This document shows, piece by piece, positions 1-7,837 of a stretch of DNA of 64,000 bases. Origin of the DNA: Paenibacillus wynnii (lineage in GTDB: Bacteria; Bacillota; Bacilli; Paenibacillales; Paenibacillaceae). A program made the position numbers and the translations under genes. Location of the stretch: positions 1 through 64,000 of the forward strand of contig NZ_JAUSTK010000017.1 in the NCBI RefSeq assembly GCF_030812855.1, given 5' to 3'. The stretch's first letter is position 1. Each line of letters starts with the position of its first letter. Below the pieces are notes generated by a model. That model was given only the letters and a program-made list of their open reading frames with translations, was not told where the DNA came from and searched no databases.

Positions 1-187
1 TCACCGCTTGGTCCTATATGAACTCCTAAACATCTTCGTAAGGCCTCTCACGGTTGGAAACTCAAAGCCTAACATACTCCATAGTTACTACTACACTCCC
101 AATTCCCAAGGAGTAAATCTTTAGTACAATTTATATAGTTATTATTTTACGTATATTTTAGGAACAACTATTCTACACCATATAAGC
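1..187. other. No gene recognised at the window's left edge
   Basis: I find no convincing coding sequence, RNA gene or repeat in this AT-rich stretch. It may be intergenic or the tail of a gene that lies outside the window. The short plus-strand reading frame that starts near 262 runs antisense into the amidase gene and has no family resemblance, so I did not annotate it. Confidence 0.4.
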
Positions 188-228
188 TGCAAATACCGCC
201 GGAGGGTTTCATTCCAGCGGTATTTGCA
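188..228. terminator. Strong hairpin downstream of the amidase gene
   Basis: A 12-bp perfect stem (TGCAAATACCGC, 188-199, with its complement at 217-228) encloses a 17-nt loop. It lies about 140 bp beyond the stop of the minus-strand amidase gene. Neither side has a clean T-run, so it may be a factor-assisted terminator or an RNA-stability hairpin rather than a classical intrinsic terminator. Confidence 0.5.
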
Positions 229-369
229 TTGCATAAGGACCAAGGGAAATAGTATTAGTTAATGAGAGCGAAGTGCTTATCGTGGACGCACAAATCGGAA
301 TCGGAAATGCTCAAGAAATGGAAGGCGCTAAGTATGGCTGCATATCTTCACGGCCATATTATAGCTGAA

Positions 370-1494
370 CTAACGTTTGAAATAATCGGCCAGTCCAACT
401 GCGATAGCCTTGGCTGCTTTTCTCTGATAGGAGGAATTTCGGACGATGCCTTCGTCATTTGGATTTGATAGAAACCCAAGCTCTATTAGAGCTGATGGCG
501 TGCTGTTCTCTCTCAGGATGTGGTAGTCTCCAAAGGACAATCCGTTGCTCTTCAGGCCTATGCCTTGTCCAAGGCGGGTTTCAATAGCGCGGGCCAACAA
601 CAGATCTTCTGACTCTGAATAATAGAATGTTAACGTACCCGATACCTTTTTAGGTGATGAGTTGTAATGAATACTCACGAAAGCATCGGCGTTCAGTGAT
701 TCGCTAACCCCTACACGCCGGGATAAGGCGACCTTCCGGTCAGCAGTTCGGGTCATTTCTACACGTGCGCCCTCAGCCTTTAAATAGTCCCGGACGTAAA
801 GGGCTGTTTCCAGATTCAAGTCTTTTTCCATTGTGTTATAGGTAGTGCCTAGCATTCCTGGATCGCTACCGCCATGCCCGGGATCAATGACAATCAGTTT
901 TCCTCGTACACTACCCGAGGACTTTACAGATTGTATTGCGCTGCCCTGTGAGATTCCGCTGCGGACATATTGTGCTGCCACCCAACCCATTTCACCATTA
1001 TTTGTATGAATCTTCATCCATTCGTTCTGACGAAGAAGGGGTGTTACGGAATCACCAGCCTTTAATGACCCCTCTATACTATAGGTAGTACCAGGACCGC
1101 TCCTGATTCGCAGTGAATCCGCTATTACAGTGGCTGCCGCAGTTCTGTTACCATCGGCAATATAATTAATCTCTACGATTGAACCAGTGGAGGTTGATCC
1201 GGCACTGCCTGTAAAGCTGCTGACTTTTTTTAGGTAATATCCCGCAACCCAGCCGGAGCTCCTACCAGCCTGCACCTTCATCCAACCATACTTTTCATCG
1301 GTAACGGTAACCATTGCGCCCTTTTTTAAAGAGCCTGTTACGGCAGCATTTGTGGCGGGCTCGCTGCGTACGTTCAAGAAGGTCGCATATATTTTGGCTC
1401 TATAGGCCGCTTTCGCATTTACTGTAGCCGGTCGTAGTTCAAAAATAACGAATATGTACGCAATGCATGCTGCTACGCCGATGATTTTTTTCAT
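370..1494 (-). CDS. N-acetylmuramoyl-L-alanine amidase with two SH3b domains
   Basis: This is a secreted cell-wall hydrolase predicted to cut the amide bond between muramic acid and L-Ala in peptidoglycan. The 374-residue protein starts with a hydrophobic signal or anchor (about residues 5-20). Two bacterial SH3 wall-binding domains follow (about 32-92 and 118-180, each ending in a GWVA-type strand). A C-terminal Amidase_3 zinc domain covers about 198-373. Likely zinc and catalytic residues are His207 (in DPGHGG), Glu224, His276 (in SIHYNS) and Glu338 (in IELGF). The architecture resembles Bacillus and Paenibacillus autolysins that act in growth or sporulation, but nothing nearby decides which. 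It is a single gene facing away from the DUF817 gene. The family is secure and the physiological role is not. Confidence 0.93.
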   Translation of the reverse strand: MKKIIGVAACIAYIFVIFELRPATVNAKAAYRAKIYATFLNVRSEPATNAAVTGSLKKGAMVTVTDEKYGWMKVQAGRSSGWVAGYYLKKVSSFTGSAGSTSTGSIVEINYIADGNRTAAATVIADSLRIRSGPGTTYSIEGSLKAGDSVTPLLRQNEWMKIHTNNGEMGWVAAQYVRSGISQGSAIQSVKSSGSVRGKLIVIDPGHGGSDPGMLGTTYNTMEKDLNLETALYVRDYLKAEGARVEMTRTADRKVALSRRVGVSESLNADAFVSIHYNSSPKKVSGTLTFYYSESEDLLLARAIETRLGQGIGLKSNGLSFGDYHILRENSTPSALIELGFLSNPNDEGIVRNSSYQRKAAKAIAVGLADYFKR

Positions 1495-1772
1495 AGCTGA
1501 ACCTCATTTCCAGAGTGAATAGAATCTTTTACCCTTTCCTAGAGGTGCAGAATACATTTTAGCTCAAATTCGTACTTTCGACTCAGTTACCAGCGAATCG
1601 TTAATGATATGGAGTTATACAATTAATTTTTGAGCGAACGGGCAGTTTTACGTAACTTAGCTGTGCAATAAACGTATACGAACTGGGAAGACATCATTTA
1701 TAGGAAGGATTGGGAGAAGGATTTCCCTCGATACGTGTCGTTAAGTAAGATTAATCTTATCGACTCTGAAGA

Positions 1773-2603
1773 ATGAAAAAGCTAAAGCTACCTGGCGAGG
1801 AGATAACATCATTGAAATCAATAATCCAACTACTGCATTTTGGCTATCATCAGGCGATGTGTTGCATATTTCCTATTGCGATCTTTGGGACTTTAGCTCT
1901 TTCTAGCGTAATAGAGGTGCCTTTCGTTTACCGTTATGATGCCATTCTTTTTATACTGATTACAGTGCAGTACCTCATGTACCGCAGTGGATTAGAGACA
2001 CGCGATGAAATTAAAGTTATTTGTATATTTCACTGTATTGGTTTGTTGCTGGAAATATATAAGGTAAGGATGGGATCGTGGGCATACCCTGAGCCCGGGC
2101 TTACGAAGTTACTCGGTGTACCGCTCTATAGCGGATTCATGTATGCAAGTGTTGCAAGCTTTATGTGTCAGGTATGGCGTAGACTGAAGATGGACATGAC
2201 CGGCTGGCCGGGGCTAACTTCTGCGGGATTACTAGGAGGAGCCATCTATCTGAACTTTTTCACACATCATTTTATTCCTGACTTTCGTTGGTGGCTGACG
2301 GCACTCGTGCTCATTGTTTTTTGGAGAACATGGATCATATATCGGGTACGGACCATTACTTATCGAATGCCCTTGACACTGGCTTTTTTCATAGTAGGTT
2401 TTTTCATCTGGTTAGCCGAAAATATAGCTACATTTTTTAGTGCTTGGAAATATCCTGACCAGTACCAAGCCTGGCAACTGGTTAGTTTCAGTAAGATCAG
2501 TTCGTGGTTCCTTCTGGTAATCATTAGCGTCATTATTGTTGCCCAGCTTAAACATGTTAAAGCTAGCCGGACAACGAAGATTCATGGTCCAGTTAAAGAT
2601 TAA
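1773..2603 (+). CDS. DUF817 family integral membrane protein
   Basis: The 276-residue protein is very hydrophobic, with about seven or eight membrane segments beginning near residue 27. Its length and its aromatic, Trp-rich loops (for example the GSWAYPEP and HHFIPDFRWW regions) match DUF817 proteins such as B. subtilis YoaT. Their biochemical role is unknown to me. It is preceded by a roughly 280-bp gap shared with the divergent amidase gene and followed by the remains of a methyltransferase. The start at 1773 gives the family's expected N-terminus, although I see no strong ribosome site. The family call is good; I assign no function. Confidence 0.8.
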   Translation: MKKLKLPGEEITSLKSIIQLLHFGYHQAMCCIFPIAIFGTLALSSVIEVPFVYRYDAILFILITVQYLMYRSGLETRDEIKVICIFHCIGLLLEIYKVRMGSWAYPEPGLTKLLGVPLYSGFMYASVASFMCQVWRRLKMDMTGWPGLTSAGLLGGAIYLNFFTHHFIPDFRWWLTALVLIVFWRTWIIYRVRTITYRMPLTLAFFIVGFFIWLAENIATFFSAWKYPDQYQAWQLVSFSKISSWFLLVIISVIIVAQLKHVKASRTTKIHGPVKD

Positions 2604-2622
2604 AAATAGGAGGTGAGTAATT

Positions 2623-2906
2623 GGAACTGATTTGAGTCCAGTATCAATAGAAAGAGCAACAAAAGAAGCAGCAACTTTCGGGGTTGAAATAAATTTTGGG
2701 GTAGCTGATTTTCGCTTGTTAGAAATAGATGTTCCAATGACGGTGTTATTCTCATTAGAATGAGGGATTACGATGAGCTGGTAAAAGAAGAGCCGAGAGT
2801 TACAGAACCACGCATTTTTGGTAAGGGTAAGCGTATTGTTTTTCAGGTTTGGGATTGGGAAGAATTAAGTCATATTTTGAAAACTGTTGGGTCTCGGATA
2901 TTGTAG
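2623..2906 (+). pseudogene. Decayed class I SAM-dependent methyltransferase fragment
   Basis: Two pieces of one methyltransferase sit side by side in different frames. From 2623 the first reads GTDLSP-VSIERA, the glycine/acid motif and following helix that bind S-adenosylmethionine, and ends at a stop after about 45 codons. From about 2754 the second frame reads RDYDELV, VTEPRIFG and KRIVFQVWDWEE, a typical post-motif C-terminal region, ending at 2906. The N-terminus, the segment between the pieces and the extreme C-terminus are missing. This points to an internal deletion with a frameshift. The assignment to this superfamily rests on these motifs; the original substrate cannot be told. Confidence 0.75.
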
Positions 2907-2984
2907 ATTAACGGACACGATAATATCGGAGACTACTTACGCAACGGTCCGTTTGCGGAGCGTCGCTGACAACAACTTAGTCTT

Positions 2985-3053
2985 ACTCATAAGAAAGGGC
3001 TGACCCAAAAGCCATTTGCATGGCTTTTGGGTCAGCCCCCTTAAACTCATAAG
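2985..3053. repeat. Perfect 19-bp-stem palindrome flanked by 9-bp direct repeats
   Basis: A stem of 19 perfectly paired bases (2997-3015 with 3020-3038) closes on a 4-nt loop. The arms begin with GGGCTGACCC. The palindrome is bracketed by the direct repeat ACTCATAAG at 2985-2993 and 3045-3053, which looks like a target-site duplication. It lies between the methyltransferase remnant and the convergent TrpD-like gene, so it could also serve as a bidirectional terminator (a T-run follows at 3055-3060). The duplication favours a tiny insertion, perhaps two transposon ends that have collapsed together. Confidence 0.65.
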
Positions 3054-3066
3054 GTTTTTTCTGAGA

Positions 3067-4113
3067 TTAAGCAGGATTATTGACGGTTTCCCCGCTGTGC
3101 AGAAGTGCGTTTTTCCAATTATGATATACATTCCAAGCCTCGCCATTATCCAGCAGGTCTTTGCAGACGTACAGCCCTTCTTCAACCGAGTTCACCTTTC
3201 CTGCAAGGTGAAGCCTAACAGCTCCGTTTAGCAGCGTCTGATTATAAAATGCCATATGTCCCCCACCCTGCATAACAGCCTCGGCTGTAATAAGCTGCTG
3301 GCGGGATGTCCATTGCATTTCAGGGACAGGTGTATCCAGTCCCATGGATTCAGGATCGATGATGCCCAATTCAGAAATACCGTTCTGAACAGAATAGACA
3401 CGGGTAGGACGATCAATAAAAAGATCCTCTGAGCCTTCTGCCCCCTGAACCACAAGGGCTCTTTTGTATCCAAGTTTGATGATTAACCGTGATAACCGAT
3501 CAAAGACGGTGTTGTGATAAATACCGAATACGATAAAGGGGGAATAACTATAATCAATCAGTTTTTCCGCTGTATTAAAAATAGAACGCATGCCGATTTC
3601 TTCGCGGATGCTGCGAATATCTCCAAGCGGAGGACACCATTGTTCTGCGTCTGCGAACAGCACTCCGCTTCGTTTAGCGGCAATAATAGCATCCGCCCGT
3701 GACAGGTTTCGGATATCTACTCCTGCCGCAGATATAATATCTAGTAGAGTAACTCCCCACTTGGGTGGCAATGATGATGTTCCATGTAAGGTTACCGGTA
3801 AGCCTGCTGCTGCTAACAGAAAGGAAACGGGAAACGTGGCGATGAAGGAGGATGTTCTTCCATCGTAAGGACCTGCACAATCCAGACCTTCAAGAATGGG
3901 CTCTCGGTGTGCATATTTACGACAGGCTGTGACGAAGGCTTCAAGCTCCTCGACACTTTCCAGCTTGATACGTTCCGCAATCAGAAAGGCTCCGATCTGG
4001 GCGGGAGTGGCTTTTAGTCCCAGAATGGATTCGGCAGCCAGAGTAGATTCCTCATAGGTTAAATCGCGGGCGCCCCTTTTCCCTCGGGCAACTTCTTTTA
4101 ATAGGTTAATCAT
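3067..4113 (-). CDS. TrpD-like (anthranilate phosphoribosyltransferase family) protein of the nitrite locus
   Basis: The 348-residue protein has the glycosyltransferase family 3 layout: an N-terminal helical domain (about 1-70; the QIGAFLIAERIK stretch matches the TrpD helix that normally reads GAFLMALR), then a phosphoribosyltransferase-like core. The usual PRPP loop GTGGD is replaced by CAGPYDGRTSS, and the usual KHGN region reads LHGTSSLPPKWG. These changes make true anthranilate phosphoribosyltransferase activity unlikely; it resembles the TrpD2/YbiB group. It overlaps the upstream ANTAR regulator gene by 4 bp, so the two are translationally coupled, and both diverge from nirBD. No other tryptophan gene is present. 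A role in nitrogen control or in nucleic-acid or ligand binding is inference from this context. Confidence 0.78.
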   Translation of the reverse strand: MINLLKEVARGKRGARDLTYEESTLAAESILGLKATPAQIGAFLIAERIKLESVEELEAFVTACRKYAHREPILEGLDCAGPYDGRTSSFIATFPVSFLLAAAGLPVTLHGTSSLPPKWGVTLLDIISAAGVDIRNLSRADAIIAAKRSGVLFADAEQWCPPLGDIRSIREEIGMRSIFNTAEKLIDYSYSPFIVFGIYHNTVFDRLSRLIIKLGYKRALVVQGAEGSEDLFIDRPTRVYSVQNGISELGIIDPESMGLDTPVPEMQWTSRQQLITAEAVMQGGGHMAFYNQTLLNGAVRLHLAGKVNSVEEGLYVCKDLLDNGEAWNVYHNWKNALLHSGETVNNPA

Positions 4114-4730
4114 GTCTTGGATCCCCCTTGTGTTTGATCCTGCAGCAGTTGATACACCTTAACAATAGATGTAGCGACATCCACAATTCTCTTACGCTCG
4201 TTCATTGCTTGCTTGCGGAGTAGGTCATAGGCCTCTGATTCAGAAATATTCTTCACCTTGGACAGGATCCCCTTCGCCATATCTATCCATTTACGCTCCT
4301 CGATCTTAGATAGAAGCTGCTCACGTTCCTTAAGCCATTGCTGCCTTTCGAAGCATTGCTTGGCACTGAAATGAAGACTCCAATGAATCTCCTGCGGCTG
4401 CATTGAAGGTCCCAATATTCCATCTACTATAATGTGATCTTCGCAAGCGGCTAAGGACAAGTTGGCAGTTTCATCGGTACACCACCAAATCACCGGAGCG
4501 GTCTTTTGCTTCATTAGTAGGGTTCCCCACTCACTAATCGCTGAGATGGGTACATGAAGGATGGAAGCATCCGCCTCTTTAATCCCCGTCAGGGCTTCCT
4601 TTTCAGAGTAAGCCACTTCTACTAAATAACCGCTGGATCGGAGAATAAACTCAGGTAAAATGCACTGGGAGGAGTCTTCTATGGTTTCTCTTTTAGTCTT
4701 GCTGTTATAAATGACCAACAGGGAATGCAT
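4110..4730 (-). CDS. ANTAR-domain transcription antiterminator of the nitrite reductase operon
   Basis: The 206-residue protein has an N-terminal domain of receiver-like length (about 1-120) that lacks an evident phosphoacceptor Asp, since the strand reads ASILHVPI. A helical linker follows, then a C-terminal ANTAR domain (about 138-195, containing IDMAKGILSKVKNISESEAYDLLRK). ANTAR proteins bind paired hexaloop RNA hairpins and prevent transcription termination. Exactly such a pair precedes the divergent nirB gene at 4915-4959. I therefore infer that this protein is the positive regulator of nirBD-cobA, analogous to NasR of Klebsiella but without a recognisable nitrate-sensing NIT domain. The input signal is unknown and could involve its coupled TrpD-like partner. 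Confidence 0.85.
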   Translation of the reverse strand: MHSLLVIYNSKTKRETIEDSSQCILPEFILRSSGYLVEVAYSEKEALTGIKEADASILHVPISAISEWGTLLMKQKTAPVIWWCTDETANLSLAACEDHIIVDGILGPSMQPQEIHWSLHFSAKQCFERQQWLKEREQLLSKIEERKWIDMAKGILSKVKNISESEAYDLLRKQAMNERKRIVDVATSIVKVYQLLQDQTQGGSKT

Positions 4731-4816
4731 AGTTTGACGCCCCTTTATTCTGAAATAAGCATATGGATAAGGAAAGGTGTTTATGATGTTATATTATATA
4801 ACACAAAAAAGGCTTG

Positions 4817-4828
4817 TTTGTCGACAAA
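4817..4828. promoter_or_regulatory. 12-bp palindrome upstream of nirB promoter
   Basis: TTTGTCGACAAA is a perfect 12-bp palindrome lying between the two divergent transcription units and about 34 bp upstream of the nirB -35 element. It could be an operator for either direction. I do not recognise the regulator. Confidence 0.35.
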
Positions 4829-4850
4829 ATTAAGAATATTAAATTTTTAA

Positions 4851-4867
4851 TGTCATAATTGTTGACG
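4851..4867 (+). promoter_or_regulatory. GlnR/TnrA-like box over the nirB -35 region
   Basis: The 17-bp sequence TGTCA-N7-TGACG matches the GlnR/TnrA consensus TGTNA-N7-TNACA except at the last base. It overlaps the -35 hexamer at 4862-4867. In Gram-positive nitrogen control a site in this position would usually repress. This is an inference from the motif; neither glnR nor tnrA is in the window. Confidence 0.45.
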
Positions 4868-4891
4868 TATCATAAAAACATGTTGTATAGT
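4862..4891 (+). promoter_or_regulatory. nirB promoter
   Basis: TTGACG (4862-4867) and TATAGT (4886-4891) are separated by 18 bp and form a good vegetative promoter. Transcription would begin around 4898, leaving a leader of about 150 nt before the nirB start at 5046, enough to hold the two ANTAR hairpins and the terminator. Confidence 0.7.
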
Positions 4892-4914
4892 CGTTTTAAC
4901 AAATTAATCAATCA

Positions 4915-4959
4915 CGGATACAACGATGTATTCGGATGAAGCGGCAATGGCGCCTGCTT
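4915..4959 (+). promoter_or_regulatory. ANTAR RNA target: two hexaloop hairpins (antiterminator)
   Basis: Hairpin P1 (4915-4934) has a 7-bp stem and the 6-nt loop AACGAT. Hairpin P2 (4939-4959) has 3 bp, one bulged T and 4 bp under the 6-nt loop AATGGC. Both loops carry A at position 1 and G at position 4, the defining feature of ANTAR targets. Four nucleotides separate the hairpins. The 3' arm of P2 (4952-4959) is the same stretch that forms the 5' arm of the following terminator, so P2 and the terminator exclude each other. Binding of the adjacent ANTAR protein should hold P2 and let polymerase continue into nirB. Confidence 0.85.
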
Positions 4960-5020
4960 ACACTGATCGCAATTGGGAAACTTATGTTTCCGTGCGGAGT
5001 GAAGCGGGCTTTTCTGTTTT
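4952..5020 (+). terminator. Conditional terminator in the nirB leader
   Basis: Bases 4952-4959 pair with 5002-5009 (8 bp). After a bulged A, 4961-4963 pair with 4999-5001. Inner pairing at 4968-4971/4993-4996 and 4976-4981/4986-4991 stacks the hairpin. TTTTCTGTTTT follows at 5010-5020. It is the alternative fold to ANTAR hairpin P2 and should stop transcription when the regulator is inactive. Confidence 0.82.
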
Positions 5021-5045
5021 AAACAAGGAGAGGAGAGATATAGAT

Positions 5046-7478
5046 ATGGTAACGAACCGTAAAAAATTGGTGATGGTTGGTAACGGAATGGCGGGGGTAT
5101 GGGCCATTGAGCATTTATTGAAATTAGCCCCTGATGCTTACGAGATTACAATTTTTGGTGCAGAACCACATCCTAACTACAACCGTATCATGCTGTCCTC
5201 GGTACTTGCCGGCGGAGCGGATATGGATGAAATCATTATAAATGATCTGGAGTGGTACCGGAGTCATAATATTAATCTTCATATCGGACATACGGTGACC
5301 CGAATAGATACGAAGGCTCGTAAAGTCTATTCAGATGGAGGAATAGAAGCCGGCTATGACGAGCTGATATTGGCAACAGGCTCTAATCCATTTATGCTGC
5401 CGCTTCCGGGGGCTGATAAAGAAGGCGTTATTGCTTTTCGCGATATTAACGACTGCCGGATTATGCAAGAGACAGCTAAATCTTATAAAAAAGCTGTGGT
5501 TATCGGTGGAGGACTGCTGGGATTGGAAGCAGCAAGAGGTTTGCTGCATCTGGGGATGGAAGTTTCCGTTGTTCACATCAACGAATATATTATGGAACGT
5601 CAGTTGGACGAGGCCGCATCTACCATGCTTAGGAAGGAACTGGAGCATCAAGGGATGAAGTTCCTGCTAGCCAAACAATCAGAAGCTATCTTAGGTAAGA
5701 AGCGTGTGAAGAGTTTGCTTTTCGCGGATGGAAGTATGGTTGAAGCAGATCTGCTTGTTATGGCGGTAGGGATTAAACCGAACGTTGGATTGGCGCAAAA
5801 GTCAGGGATTGAGATCAATCGCGGTATTGTGGTGAACGATTATCTGGAAACAAATATTCCCGGCGTCTACGCTCTCGGAGAATGCGCAGAGCATCGGGGG
5901 ATCGCTTATGGACTTGTTGCTCCTCTATATGAGCAAGGCGCTGTGCTTGCCAAAAGATTAGCGGGTGCACCTACAGAGGGCTATGCAGGATCTGTTACTT
6001 CTACCAAGCTTAAAGTATCCGGAGTTAATGTATTTTCAGCAGGACAATTTATTGAACCTGAGGGTTCGCGGGCACTCCGTTATCAGGATGAAATCGACGG
6101 TGTATATAAAAAGCTCGTAATTCAAGACGATAAGCTGATCGGTGCCGTATTATTCGGAGATACCAGTGACGGTGCTCAGTTCTTCTCAATGATTAAGAAG
6201 GGAGAAGATATTAAAGGCAGAGAAAAGGAACTGTTGCTTGGAATATCTGCCGATGCTCTGTCCTCTTCACCGAATAATCGTCTGGAAGGAATGGCCGATG
6301 ATGAGATCATCTGTGGATGTAACGGTGTATCCAAGGGTGCGATTGCTGAAGCCATTCAATCCGGGGGCTGCACCAGTGTTGGGGAGATCAAAGCCTGTAC
6401 CAAAGCCTCTGCATCCTGCGGCGGTTGCAAACCGTTAGTCGAGGGACTGCTTCAATTATATGCGGGAGATGCGGCTGTATCAGTCAAAGAAGGAATTTGC
6501 GGCTGTACAACATTGAACCGTGATGAGATTGTCTCTGAGATTAAAAGGATGGAGCTTAAGACCGTTAAAGAAGTAATGAATGTGCTGGAATGGACGAATG
6601 ATGAAGGCTGTGCGAAGTGCCGTCCGTCCCTCAATTATTACCTTGGGATGCTGTGGCCTGAAGAGTACGTGGATGAGAAGGAATCGCGGTTCACGAACGA
6701 ACGCTACCACGCTAATATTCAGAAGGATGGAACGTACTCTGTAGTTCCCCGCATTTATGGAGGAGTTACTTCTCCAACCGAGCTGAAAAAGATCGCTGAA
6801 ATCGCTGAAAAATTCGATGTGCCGCTGGTGAAATTCACAGGTGGACAACGATTGGATCTGCTTGGTGTGAAGAAAGAAGATCTGCCTAAGATGTGGGAGG
6901 AACTTGATATGCCTTCCGGTCATGCTTACGGCAAAACATTGCGGACTGTAAAAACCTGTGTAGGATCGACCTTCTGCCGCTTCGGGACTCAGGATGCCAT
7001 AGCGATGGGAATACGTCTGGAGAAAGAATTTGAACGTCTGACGGCTCCGGCGAAGGTGAAGCTTGCCGTATCGGGCTGCCCGCGGAACTGTGCGGAAGCA
7101 ACAATTAAGGACTTTGGTGTCGTAGCCATTGATGGAGGCTGGGAGCTTCATATTGGAGGTAATGGCGGTGTACATGTACGTGCCACTGACCTGCTCTGCG
7201 TAGTGAAGACTGAGGATGAAGTAGTAGAATGGGCTAGCGCCTTCCTTCAATATTATCGTGAGAATGCCGGTTGGAATGAGCGTACATCGATCTGGGTAGA
7301 ACGTGTTGGGGTTGAGAGCGTGAAGAAGGCGCTTGAGAACCGTGAGGAACGCCTTGCGCTGCAGGAAAGAATTCAGACTACACTCAACCTGACTACGGAT
7401 CCTTGGAAGGAAATCGTTAATGAACCGGAGCTGCGCAAAAATTTCGAGCCCATTGCACCAATAGAAATATATAAATAG
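5046..7478 (+). CDS. nirB: Nitrite reductase [NAD(P)H] large subunit
   Basis: This cytoplasmic subunit reduces nitrite to ammonium for assimilation. I place the start at 5046 (MVTNRKK), behind the GGAG-rich site around 5026-5035. The open frame continues upstream only through the leader RNA structures. Domains of the 810-residue protein in order: FAD-binding Rossmann fold (GNGMAG near residue 12), NAD(P)H-binding fold (GGGLLG near 155), two BFD-like [2Fe-2S] cysteine segments (about 421-456 and 483-525), the nitrite/sulfite reductase ferredoxin-like half domain, and the siroheme/[4Fe-4S] site with Cys638, Cys644, Cys678 and Cys682 (C-X5-C, C-X3-C). nirD follows after 13 bp and the siroheme gene cobA comes next. 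Control is by the ANTAR switch and probably a GlnR/TnrA-type box. B. subtilis calls the equivalent gene nasD. Confidence 0.95.
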   Translation: MVTNRKKLVMVGNGMAGVWAIEHLLKLAPDAYEITIFGAEPHPNYNRIMLSSVLAGGADMDEIIINDLEWYRSHNINLHIGHTVTRIDTKARKVYSDGGIEAGYDELILATGSNPFMLPLPGADKEGVIAFRDINDCRIMQETAKSYKKAVVIGGGLLGLEAARGLLHLGMEVSVVHINEYIMERQLDEAASTMLRKELEHQGMKFLLAKQSEAILGKKRVKSLLFADGSMVEADLLVMAVGIKPNVGLAQKSGIEINRGIVVNDYLETNIPGVYALGECAEHRGIAYGLVAPLYEQGAVLAKRLAGAPTEGYAGSVTSTKLKVSGVNVFSAGQFIEPEGSRALRYQDEIDGVYKKLVIQDDKLIGAVLFGDTSDGAQFFSMIKKGEDIKGREKELLLGISADALSSSPNNRLEGMADDEIICGCNGVSKGAIAEAIQSGGCTSVGEIKACTKASASCGGCKPLVEGLLQLYAGDAAVSVKEGICGCTTLNRDEIVSEIKRMELKTVKEVMNVLEWTNDEGCAKCRPSLNYYLGMLWPEEYVDEKESRFTNERYHANIQKDGTYSVVPRIYGGVTSPTELKKIAEIAEKFDVPLVKFTGGQRLDLLGVKKEDLPKMWEELDMPSGHAYGKTLRTVKTCVGSTFCRFGTQDAIAMGIRLEKEFERLTAPAKVKLAVSGCPRNCAEATIKDFGVVAIDGGWELHIGGNGGVHVRATDLLCVVKTEDEVVEWASAFLQYYRENAGWNERTSIWVERVGVESVKKALENREERLALQERIQTTLNLTTDPWKEIVNEPELRKNFEPIAPIEIYK

Positions 7479-7491
7479 GGGGAAGCGAGCC

Positions 7492-7809
7492 ATGACTATG
7501 ACCAAGATGCTGGTAGGAAACGTAACGGATATTGACCGCAAGGGATCACGTACCTTCAAATACAACGACATTGAAATTGCTTTGTTCCGTCTATCTGATG
7601 GTCAGGTGTTAGCCGTAGAAAATAAATGCCCTCATAAAGGAGGAGCGTTGTCCGAAGGGATGGTATGCGGAACAAAGGTTCATTGTCCATTGCATGACTG
7701 GAAAATTGACCTTCACAGCGGAGTTGTACAGGAACCGGACACTGGTTGCGTTATAACCTTCGATGTAGAAGTGGATCCGAACAGCGGTTCTGTGTATTTA
7801 ACGGTGTGA
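7492..7809 (+). CDS. nirD: Nitrite reductase [NAD(P)H] small subunit (Rieske type)
   Basis: The 105-residue protein is a complete Rieske-fold subunit. Cys46-X-His48 (in NKCPHKGG) and Cys65-X2-His68 (in HCPLHDW) are the four residues that ligate a [2Fe-2S] cluster in Rieske proteins; many NirD proteins lack them, so this one probably carries a cluster. It begins 13 bp after nirB behind a GGGGGAAG ribosome site. It should assemble with NirB in the cytoplasm. The B. subtilis equivalent is nasE. Confidence 0.93.
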   Translation: MTMTKMLVGNVTDIDRKGSRTFKYNDIEIALFRLSDGQVLAVENKCPHKGGALSEGMVCGTKVHCPLHDWKIDLHSGVVQEPDTGCVITFDVEVDPNSGSVYLTV

Positions 7810-7837
7810 AAAATCGGGATAATTAGGGGGAGCGCTT

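Noticed and set aside
262..468. 68-residue plus-strand frame at the left edge
   Set aside because: It overlaps the 3' end of the amidase gene antisense and shows no family pattern or ribosome site.
6480..7571. Long (363-residue) minus-strand open frame opposite nirB/nirD
   Set aside because: It lies wholly antisense to a well-conserved gene with all catalytic motifs, has no ribosome site and no family-like sequence.
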